From: Trichodesmium sp. MAG_R04
GTDB taxonomy: Bacteria; Cyanobacteriota; Cyanobacteriia; Cyanobacteriales; Microcoleaceae
DNA length: 8,343 nt
NCBI GenBank assembly: GCA_023356515.1
Contig: JAKQYG010000163.1
Location: 1 to 8,343, forward strand
Reading direction: 5' to 3'
The position numbers and the translations under genes are program-made. The notes beneath the pieces were generated by a model that did not search any database, was not told the origin of the DNA, and was given only the letters and a program-made list of their open reading frames with translations. The first letter of the stretch is position 1. Every line of letters begins with the position of its first letter. Positions 1 through 5,540 of this stretch are shown piece by piece.

Positions 1-1134
1 ACAAGTTCTCAACATTTTGATACTTGCTTAGGTTGTCTTGCTTGTGTAACTACTTGCCCATCTGGAGTTAAATATGACAAATTAATCGCTGCAACTCGTC
101 CACAAGTAGAACGAAATATTAACCGTTCATTACCTGACAAATTAATTCGTAATCTGATCTTTAATTTGTTTCCTTATCCTAATAGATTACGACCTTTGCT
201 TATCCCTCTATTAGTTTATCAAAAATTAGGATTTAACAAACTTATTCGTAGTAGTAAGCTCCTGGAAAAAATATCTCCTAGATTAGCAGCAATGGAATCT
301 ATTTTACCAGAAATTACTGTTGATGCTTTTCAGAATAATTATCCCACAATTATTCCTGCTCAAGGAGAAAAACGTTATCGAGTTGGTTTTATTTTAGGTT
401 GTGTTCAAAGAATATTTTTCTCTCCTGTTAATATGGCAACAATTCGAGTTTTAACTGCCAATGGTTGTGAAGTTGTAATTCCGAAAAATCAAGGTTGTTG
501 TGCTGCATTACCAGAACATCAAGGACAAACCGAACAAGCTCATACTTTGGCAAAACAAATGATCGATACTTTTGCAAATACTGGGGTTGATGCAGTGATT
601 ATTAATGCTGCTGGTTGTGGTCATACTCTTAAAGAGTACGGCAATATTCTTCAGGATGATTCTGAGTATTGTAACCAGGCAAAAGAATTTTCTAAAAAAG
701 TTAAAGATGTGCAAGAATTTTTGGTTAATATAGGATTGATAGTTAAACTTTCTCCTTTAGTTGAGGATGAAGAATTGACTATAGTTTATCAAGATGCTTG
801 CCATTTATTGCACGGTCAAAAAATTAGTTTAGAACCAAGAAAATTGTTGCTCCAAATTCCTGGAGTGAAATTGCGGGAACCGATAGATGCATCCTTGTGT
901 TGTGGAAGTGCGGGAATTTATAATATGTTGCAACCTGAAGTAGCTAATGAATTAGGAGGGCAAAAAGTAGAAAATTTATTGAATACAGGTGCAGAATTAA
1001 TTGCTTCTGCTAATCCTGGATGTTCTTTGCAAATTCAAAAGCATTTAGAATTGCAAGGTAAGAAAATGACTTTAATGCACCCAATGGAATTATTGGATTT
1101 TTCTATTCGGGGGGTAAAGTTACAGAGAAAATAG
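1..1134 (+). CDS. glcF: Glycolate oxidase iron-sulfur subunit GlcF, 5' end outside window
   Basis: The frame is open from base 1 to the TAG at 1132-1134 (377 residues visible); the true start lies upstream, because the family usually has 400-450 residues with two N-terminal [4Fe-4S] motifs and only the second is seen here. That motif is CLGCLACVTTCPSG near bases 25-66. It is followed by two cysteine-rich (CCG/DUF224) domains: the first runs from the Cys at 400-402 to the GCCAALPEHQG motif (bases 493-525), the second holds DACHLLHG (bases 793-816) and DASLCCGSAG (bases 886-915). GlcF is the electron-transfer subunit that works with the flavoprotein GlcD to oxidise glycolate to glyoxylate in photorespiratory carbon salvage. 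The first domain reads CCA instead of CCG. Related heterodisulfide-reductase or LutA-like subunits share the CCG folds, but the order of motifs fits GlcF best. No downstream partner gene is present and no clear terminator follows. Confidence 0.88.
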   Translation, partial: TSSQHFDTCLGCLACVTTCPSGVKYDKLIAATRPQVERNINRSLPDKLIRNLIFNLFPYPNRLRPLLIPLLVYQKLGFNKLIRSSKLLEKISPRLAAMESILPEITVDAFQNNYPTIIPAQGEKRYRVGFILGCVQRIFFSPVNMATIRVLTANGCEVVIPKNQGCCAALPEHQGQTEQAHTLAKQMIDTFANTGVDAVIINAAGCGHTLKEYGNILQDDSEYCNQAKEFSKKVKDVQEFLVNIGLIVKLSPLVEDEELTIVYQDACHLLHGQKISLEPRKLLLQIPGVKLREPIDASLCCGSAGIYNMLQPEVANELGGQKVENLLNTGAELIASANPGCSLQIQKHLELQGKKMTLMHPMELLDFSIRGVKLQRK

Positions 1135-1341
1135 TAGATTATAAACTAGTATAATTAATGTATATAAGGTAGGCGATCGCTCTGTTTTTTTCCAAATAAA
1201 AAGTTATAGCTATTATCCTGTATACTATGAGTGCTAACATCTGTTAACAATATAACTTGATAAGTATAACTATATCAATATATATAAACTTATGTGAATA
1301 AATATTAGTAAATCAATAATAGTTAAATAACAATGATTTAG
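1135..1341. other. AT-rich spacer after glcF
   Basis: No gene is visible here. The stretch is dominated by A and T, with several short TATA-like runs and a small inverted repeat TAACA-TC-TGTTA at 1235-1246. A HIP1 octamer lies at 1173-1180. No convincing GC stem with a U-run that would terminate glcF was found. Confidence 0.6.
1173..1180. repeat. HIP1 octamer GCGATCGC (one of four)
   Basis: GCGATCGC occurs at 1173-1180 and again at 3554-3561 (inside the caspase gene), 4591-4598 (inside the iSTAND-like gene) and 6883-6890 (in the first membrane segment of the vWA gene). HIP1 is strongly overrepresented in many cyanobacterial genomes. Four copies in 8.3 kb, spread over both the housekeeping end and the presumed conflict cluster, suggest that the whole window has long resided in cyanobacterial DNA. 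Confidence 0.85.
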
Positions 1342-1686
1342 GATGGATTTTATGAATTTCGTAGACAGCTAGAATATAAATGTCAATGGTACGGTACTAA
1401 ACTGGTAATAGTCGATCTTATCTTTCCGTCATCAAAGACTTGCCCCAACTGTGGTCATGTTCAGGATATGCCATTAAGTCTAAGGACTTATTATTTTCCT
1501 GACTGTGGTTTGTCAATCTTATTGAGACTTAAATGCCAGTATAAATTTAAGAAATGCGGTCGGCTCGACCGCGAATTCCTGTGGATGAGTAACCGCCGAC
1601 GACCTCAGTTGAAGCAGGAAGTAAACATTAATTTGTCACATTATGTGATGCTTTGTATCAGTTTTATAGAGCAGATAATTTGTTAG
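1342..1686 (+). pseudogene. tnpB: Remnant of IS200/IS605-type tnpB (C-terminal part, frameshifted)
   Basis: Frame 1 from 1342, directly after a stop at 1339-1341, reads DGFYEFRRQLEYKCQWYG, then KLVIVD, FPSSKTCPNCGHVQDMPL and FPDCGLSI. This is the typical C-terminal RuvC/zinc-ribbon part of TnpB, the transposon-encoded RNA-guided nuclease. A one-base insertion near 1517-1524 moves the next conserved block, DLNASINLRNAVGSTANSCG, into frame 2, where it ends at TGA 1586-1588. The tail LKQEVNINLSHYV is back in frame 1 at 1609-1647. The zinc ribbon has lost one of its four cysteines (YFPDCG where YxCPDCG is usual), and some 300 N-terminal residues expected for the family are absent. It is therefore a dead fragment. 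An ATG at 1468 opens a 72-codon frame, but that is just part of this relic. No tnpA or complete element ends are visible. Confidence 0.85.
1636..1648. repeat. 13-bp perfect palindrome TCACATTATGTGA
   Basis: Six-base arms TCACAT and ATGTGA flank a single T, just after the last tnpB-like codons and about 65 bases before the lipoprotein start. It could be part of the old right-end structure of the transposon or an operator for the next gene. The half-site order (TCACA then TGTGA) is the reverse of a CRP/NtcA-like arrangement, so no regulator is named. Confidence 0.3.
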
Positions 1687-1713
1687 TTGGAAACTGGAGG
1701 AAAATTTTATAAC

Positions 1714-2772
1714 ATGAAGCGCTCTCTATTTTTATTCATAAGTCTAGCTGTTTTAGGTTTAACATCCTGCAGCGCTGTCAAGCAAATTCAGGAATTAATC
1801 GACCCAACCCCATCAAAGACATTGACTAGATCTCCTGTTAAACAAAAAGAGCTAAAAAAATTATTTCCGATTGAGCGAAAGGAAAAATATGGGTACATTA
1901 ATAAAATGGGTAAAATCTTGATTTCACCAAGATTTGATCAGGTAAAAGATTTCTCAGAAGGATTAGCAGCAGTAAAAATTGGAGAAAAGTGGGGTTATAT
2001 TAATGAAAAAGGAGAAATAGTTATCAAGCCAGAATTTGATTCTGCTTTACGTTTTTCCCAAGGATTAGCACCAGTCAAAAAACTTACTCAAAAATGGAGT
2101 TATATTAACAAGAATGGAGAAATAGTAATTCAACCGCAGTTTGATGATGGAGTCGATTTTTCCGAAGGGTTAGCACGAGTTACAATTGATAGCGACTGGG
2201 GTTATATTGATCGAACTGGCAATATAATAATTAAGCCAGGATATGGAGGGCAACCTGGGCGGGGTTTTTTTGTTGAGGAATTAGCTGCTGTGAGGGTCGG
2301 TACTGGTTATAAATATGGATATATAGATAAAACTGGAGAAGTAGTAATTGAGGCCAAATATGATTTTGCTGGAGATTTTGTTAATGGTTTAGCAAGGGTT
2401 CAAAATTTTGACCGCTGGGGGTATATTGATAAAACTGGTACTGAAGTCATTACAGCAAAGTTTGAATTTAGTCAAGATTTTTCCGAAGGTTTAGCATCAG
2501 TGAAAATTAATGATAAATATGGCTATATAGATGTTTCAGGTAAAAGAGTTATTCAACCGCAGTATGATTTTGCTGGCAAGTTTTCTGAAGGTCTAGCAGA
2601 AGTCAGGATAGATGACAAATATGGCTATATTAATACTGCCAATGAGATGATTATTGAGCCTGAGTATGATAATGCTTTTGCGTTTTCTAATGGTATTGCA
2701 GAGGTTTGGTTAGAGGACAAAAAGGGTTACATAGATAAAATTGGTAGGCCTATCTGGAATTTAAGTAACTAG
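1714..2772 (+). CDS. WG-repeat lipoprotein
   Basis: The ATG at 1714 is chosen over the in-frame TTG at 1687 because it gives a clean lipoprotein signal peptide: MKRS, a hydrophobic core (residues 5-16) and the lipobox LTSC with Cys19 as the predicted lipidation site. GGAGG lies at 1696-1700, 13 bases before it, and a -10-like GATAAT sits at 1674-1679. The mature protein has a 40-residue linker rich in K, P and T, then nine WG-type repeats with their W/Y-G pairs at residues 59, 93, 128 (WS), 162, 201, 235, 269, 303 and 337 (KG). The usual pitch is 34 residues, with one of 39; the last repeat is truncated. Each repeat reads like GYI[N/D]..G..VI.P.[F/Y]D....FSEGLA.V. WG repeats (PF14903-like) are thought to form beta-rich binding surfaces; no catalytic residues are apparent. 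It is probably anchored to the outer face of the plasma membrane or to the outer membrane. Whether it is linked to the downstream cluster is unknown. Confidence 0.88.
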   Translation: MKRSLFLFISLAVLGLTSCSAVKQIQELIDPTPSKTLTRSPVKQKELKKLFPIERKEKYGYINKMGKILISPRFDQVKDFSEGLAAVKIGEKWGYINEKGEIVIKPEFDSALRFSQGLAPVKKLTQKWSYINKNGEIVIQPQFDDGVDFSEGLARVTIDSDWGYIDRTGNIIIKPGYGGQPGRGFFVEELAAVRVGTGYKYGYIDKTGEVVIEAKYDFAGDFVNGLARVQNFDRWGYIDKTGTEVITAKFEFSQDFSEGLASVKINDKYGYIDVSGKRVIQPQYDFAGKFSEGLAEVRIDDKYGYINTANEMIIEPEYDNAFAFSNGIAEVWLEDKKGYIDKIGRPIWNLSN

Positions 2773-2955
2773 ACCTTACACACTCATTTTTTAGTAGGTT
2801 GCAGCTTTCAGGTTTGAGGTCCTAGGTTAACAGCAAAGAGAGAAAATGATTGCAGTCAAAAGTAATCGAGATTTAACGGTGTGGCCAAAATCAATGTATT
2901 TGATAGTAAGATATTGTCAATTACAACCCTTTCTGTTGTTATGAGGTACTCCCTC

Positions 2956-2972
2956 GCGGGCAATATGCCCGC
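2956..2972. repeat. GC-rich hairpin of REP-like type
   Basis: GCGGGCA and TGCCCGC form a perfect 7-bp stem around the loop ATA. It is flanked by CCCTC on the left and ACTAC on the right, and stands out in otherwise AT-rich DNA. The form 'CCTCGCGGGC..GCCCGCACTAC' recalls small dispersed palindromes common between genes of filamentous cyanobacteria; that resemblance is from memory and only one copy is present here. Confidence 0.5.
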
Positions 2973-3049
2973 ACTACATGATTTTCATCATTTGCCTGAA
3001 ATCTGCTGTAACTTCTCAATTTCCCCAAACAAAAATTTAGAAGTAAAAA

Positions 3050-3078
3050 TTGAAATTTTACTAATTGTGGTGTTTTAT
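3050..3078 (+). promoter_or_regulatory. Candidate promoter of the caspase gene
   Basis: TTGAAA at 3050-3055 (5 of 6 matches to TTGACA) is followed after 17 bases by TTTTAT at 3073-3078 (4 of 6 to TATAAT). Transcription would begin around 3085 and leave a very short leader containing the AAGGA ribosome site at 3091-3095. In AT-rich DNA such matches arise often by chance. Confidence 0.3.
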
Positions 3079-3103
3079 ATCAGTTTTATGAAGGATGAAA
3101 ATT

Positions 3104-4078
3104 ATGTCCCAGACTTTCAACCAAGGATACGCTGTTGTTGTTGGAGTAGGTGCTGATTTGCCGATCACAATTGATGATGCTACTGCTGTTGCAAATGTAT
3201 TGAGTGATTTATCTCGTTGCGCCTATCCTACTGAGCAAGTCCGTTTACTAACCGGTGAAAAAGCAGACCGTACTAATGTTCTATCTGCTTTGAGTTGGTT
3301 GGCTGAGACCACGGGAAAAGATGACACGGCGATCGTTTATTTCTCTGGTCATGGAATTGAAACACCAGATTATTATTTGATGCCTTATGGTTATAACTTG
3401 GCAAATTTGGAGGGTACAGCTATTCGTGGCGAAACTTTTACCGAGTACATGCGAGCTATTCAAGCTGGGAAATTACTGGTACTATTAGACTGCTGCCATG
3501 CTGGTGGACAGGCAGAAGCTAAGGGAATTCTGAAATCACCTCTCCCTCCATCGGCGATCGCTGAGTTGGGCAGCAGTAGTGGTAGGGTTATACTTGCTTC
3601 TTCACGAAAAGATGAATTGTCTTGGACGGGACAGCCATACAGTGTTTTTACAGTAGCATTGTTGGAAGCTTTAGCTGGTTATGGCACATTTGAACAAGAC
3701 AGCTATGCTCGTGTTTTGGATCTTGCTATGTGGGTCGGACGCAAAGTCCCGGAACGTACAGGGGAGAAACAGCACCCTATCATCAAGGTCTCTAATTTAG
3801 AGGATAATTTTGCTTTGGCTTGGTATGCTGGAGGGGAGAAAAGTGTGCGTCCGTTGCCAAAATGGGAAACTAATATTCCATCTATTACACCAGGGTTGGA
3901 TATTGAACAGGTGGCTACCTGGCGACGGATGTTGGCTAACTATCGTGAAAATCTGCTGTTAATTGAAGAACGCATGACTGAATTTGTCGAATTTACTGAT
4001 GTTCCACTAACACTTTTGAAAAATAAACGTCGGATAGAGGCGGAAATAACTAAGTTGGAAAAAAAATTGGGGGGTTAA
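3104..4078 (+). CDS. Caspase-like (C14) peptidase with C-terminal adaptor-like module
   Basis: The ATG at 3104 is preferred to the in-frame ATG at 3095: AAGGA at 3091-3095 stands 8 bases before it and overlaps the earlier ATG, and MSQTFNQGYAVVVGVG is the usual opening of cyanobacterial orthologs. The product has 324 residues. The p20-like caspase fold covers about residues 5-245: the first strand GYAVVVGVG, the catalytic His83 in YFSGHG, and the catalytic Cys131 in LLDCCHAGG (the D-x-C-H position of metacaspases). Metacaspase-like enzymes cleave after basic residues, although specificity cannot be read here. There is no signal peptide or membrane segment, so it should be cytosolic. After a linker, residues 283-322 form a charged, probably helical module that matches residues 24-63 of the next protein (4383-5540) at 16 of 40 positions without gaps. 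Known bacterial caspases of this kind carry 'effector-associated domains' that couple them to NTPase switches, so this is probably the effector of the downstream system. Confidence 0.9.
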   Translation: MSQTFNQGYAVVVGVGADLPITIDDATAVANVLSDLSRCAYPTEQVRLLTGEKADRTNVLSALSWLAETTGKDDTAIVYFSGHGIETPDYYLMPYGYNLANLEGTAIRGETFTEYMRAIQAGKLLVLLDCCHAGGQAEAKGILKSPLPPSAIAELGSSSGRVILASSRKDELSWTGQPYSVFTVALLEALAGYGTFEQDSYARVLDLAMWVGRKVPERTGEKQHPIIKVSNLEDNFALAWYAGGEKSVRPLPKWETNIPSITPGLDIEQVATWRRMLANYRENLLLIEERMTEFVEFTDVPLTLLKNKRRIEAEITKLEKKLGG

Positions 4079-4256
4079 CTACTGAGGCCGAATAGTTAAA
4101 AGTTGGAGAAATGTTAATGAATATTGAAAATATGCTGATTATCTACTATCATAGATTAAGTTTTTTTCAAATAATTACAGTTTTTTTTCATGGTTTACCA
4201 GCTCAAATGAAGTCAATTAAGACATAGTTAAAAGTTAACAATTACCAATAGAAAAA

Positions 4257-4289
4257 AAACCATACTTGCCAAATATCCAGGTGTGGTTT
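4257..4289. repeat. Hairpin with 9-bp stem beside an A-run
   Basis: AAACCATAC (4257-4265) can pair with GTGTGGTTT (4281-4289), with one G-U pair in RNA, around a 15-base loop. The left arm is preceded by more A residues (from 4252). Read on the minus strand, this is a stem followed by an eight-T run, the form of an intrinsic terminator, but no minus-strand gene exists here to use it. On the + strand only a short T run follows, so it would at best attenuate readthrough from the caspase gene. Confidence 0.35.
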
Positions 4290-4319
4290 GCTGATTTATA
4301 GCTTCCCTAATGTCATACT

Positions 4320-4325
4320 TATAAT
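4320..4325 (+). promoter_or_regulatory. Perfect -10 box TATAAT upstream of the ATPase operon
   Basis: TATAAT is followed by G-rich sequence and would place a start near 4332, giving a leader of about 50 bases before the ATG at 4383. No good -35 element lies 16-18 bases upstream (best 2 of 6), so it may need an activator or be chance. If real, the three regulatory genes can be expressed without the caspase. Confidence 0.35.
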
Positions 4326-4382
4326 TGGGGAATCAAAGCTTGTATTTTTGAGTAAGAATAACTAAAATGACTATTAAAGTTA

Positions 4383-5540
4383 ATGGATGAGATTAAATCT
4401 ATTGAAAAACAAATTAAAGATACTGAAGAAGAAATTAAAGATACTGAAAAGAGTCTACTTGAGATTGAGGAAAGAATATCTAAATATGTTTATTATAGGG
4501 ATATTCCAAAAAAAGACATCAAGGATAAACGAGAGTTAGAGACTAGGTCAAGAGAATTGAGAGCTAAATTAATAGGTCTTAATAAGAATCGCGATCGCTT
4601 AAAAGAACGTCGTGATATTCCTCCTTTACTTCCTTACCTTGTTAATCGTAGTAGTCAACAAATTGAACTTAAAGAAGCATTAAAAAAATTGTTCAATCAT
4701 CCTTATTCTCAGCCACTTTTATGTATAATTCACGGGGATAAATTACAATGTCATGATACATTTTTTCAATTTCTTGAAAGGGAGTTTCTGCCAAAAATAT
4801 TCAAGGGAAATACCAATATAACTACAAATAATAACTATACAGAATTTATCAAAAAATACCAACTGAAATGGCCGCCAAGAAATACTTCTATAGAAGACTT
4901 AAAAAATAGACTAGAACACAATTTAGTAGATACGGTACTTGACAATAAATTTGCTTCAAAAGCAGACATAAATGAGTACCTGGCTAGTATTGGAACAGTT
5001 ATTATCCACACACATTTGCTCACTGCTGATTTGCAGGAAAATTCATCTATAATTATTGAAAAATTTATAGAATTTTGGCAAGATTGGCCTGAACTTATTC
5101 CTAATCAACATCTAATTATTTTCTTGTTTATTAAATACAAAATTGAACCAAAACAAAACTATTTTCAGAAACTACAGAATTGGGTTTTTCAGAATCTATT
5201 CAAGAATAATTCCAACACTCAAACCGGGAATTATTCTATTCAAAAAAGTATCAAAGATTTGTCTTCCTCTAACTTTACTAAATTTGATAAAATTATGGGA
5301 GTAGTTCTGCCCGAACTTCAAGGAATTACGCAAACAGAAGTAGAAAGCTGGGCGCGCAGCAAAGAAGTAAAGAACTATTGGGATGAGGAAAATATTCAAG
5401 ATTTAATTAATATAATTGAGGATATGTTTGAAAAATGGGAGAAACAACAAGCATCTGATACCATGCCTATGTATAATTTAGCTATAAAATTGACTGATAT
5501 TTTGATGGGAAAAATACCTATCAAGGAGGATACTGCATGA
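4383..5540 (+). CDS. Coiled-coil/adaptor protein with inactive-STAND-like domain
   Basis: The ATG at 4383 is the first start after an in-frame stop (4368-4370); no good Shine-Dalgarno sequence precedes it. The 385-residue product has three parts. Residues 1-35 form a coiled coil with I4, I11, I18, L25 and I32 at exact heptad spacing. Residues 24-63 match the C-terminal module of the caspase (shared L25, L26, I28, EER 29-31, V36, D40, P42, K47, K49, R50, E53 and L63). From about residue 85, NRSSQQ followed by PLLCIIHGDKLQCHDTFFQF (residues 111-130) looks like the first strand and loop of a STAND-type P-loop NTPase, but with no GxxGxGK[S/T]; this suits the 'inactive STAND' (iSTAND) domains reported in caspase/MoxR conflict systems. 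The rest is helical, rich in N, K and I, and not recognised. It is markedly AT-richer than its neighbours. The stop overlaps the next start (ATGA), so translation is coupled. Its probable role is as an adaptor between the caspase and the MoxR/vWA pair; the iSTAND call is from memory. Confidence 0.72.
   Translation: MDEIKSIEKQIKDTEEEIKDTEKSLLEIEERISKYVYYRDIPKKDIKDKRELETRSRELRAKLIGLNKNRDRLKERRDIPPLLPYLVNRSSQQIELKEALKKLFNHPYSQPLLCIIHGDKLQCHDTFFQFLEREFLPKIFKGNTNITTNNNYTEFIKKYQLKWPPRNTSIEDLKNRLEHNLVDTVLDNKFASKADINEYLASIGTVIIHTHLLTADLQENSSIIIEKFIEFWQDWPELIPNQHLIIFLFIKYKIEPKQNYFQKLQNWVFQNLFKNNSNTQTGNYSIQKSIKDLSSSNFTKFDKIMGVVLPELQGITQTEVESWARSKEVKNYWDEENIQDLINIIEDMFEKWEKQQASDTMPMYNLAIKLTDILMGKIPIKEDTA
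4411..4448 (+). repeat. In-frame 21-base tandem duplication (one heptad)
   Basis: The 17-base string AAATTAAAGATACTGAA occurs at 4411-4427 and again at 4432-4448, offset 21 bases. In protein this gives IKDTEE twice (residues 11-16 and 18-23), adding exactly one coiled-coil heptad while keeping frame and register. Confidence 0.75.
5523..5530 (+). promoter_or_regulatory. Strong ribosome site of the MoxR gene
   Basis: AAGGAGGA is a near-perfect Shine-Dalgarno sequence, 6 bases before the ATG at 5537. It lies inside the end of the previous gene, whose stop TGA (5538-5540) overlaps that ATG. Together they fix the start and point to high, coupled translation of the ATPase. Confidence 0.75.

Larger units (their letters stand above)
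2773..3103. other. Spacer between lipoprotein and caspase genes
   Basis: No supported gene is seen. An open frame on the + strand starts at a GTG (2881) and runs into the caspase gene in another frame; it has no ribosome site, no family resemblance and a low-complexity composition, so it is not called. The spacer holds a GC-rich hairpin (2956-2972) and a possible promoter for the caspase gene (3050-3078). No obvious terminator follows the lipoprotein stop. Confidence 0.6.
4079..4382. other. AT-rich gap between caspase and iSTAND-like genes
   Basis: No gene is supported. Visible items are a weak inverted repeat TTAACTA/TAGTTAA (4075-4081 and 4093-4099) overlapping the caspase stop, and a 13-base direct repeat ATAGTTAAAAGTT at 4092-4104 and 4224-4236. 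There are also two poly-T blocks, AGTTTTTTTCA (4159-4169) and AGTTTTTTTTCA (4179-4190), a hairpin at 4257-4289 and a perfect -10 box at 4320-4325. An eight-codon frame including stop (ATG 4367 to TGA 4388-4390) overlaps the next start. It could be a leader peptide but has no support beyond its position. Confidence 0.55.

Noticed and set aside
1636..1648. CRP/NtcA-type operator at the TCACATTATGTGA palindrome
   Set aside because: The half-sites are in reverse order and spacing is 3 instead of 6-8 bases.
1468..1686. 72-codon open frame with ATG start as a separate small gene
   Set aside because: It is the downstream part of the tnpB relic, out of frame in its middle, with no ribosome site.
1736..2772. 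CRISPR or DNA tandem repeat array in the WG-repeat gene
   Set aside because: The periodicity of about 102 bases comes from coding for diverged 34-residue protein repeats; there are no identical DNA repeats with spacers.
2881..3156. 91-codon open frame with GTG start before the caspase gene
   Set aside because: It overlaps the caspase start in another frame, spans the GC-rich hairpin, has no ribosome site and resembles no family.
4252..4289. Intrinsic terminator on the minus strand
   Set aside because: The form fits, but no minus-strand gene is present to be terminated, so it is reported only as a hairpin.
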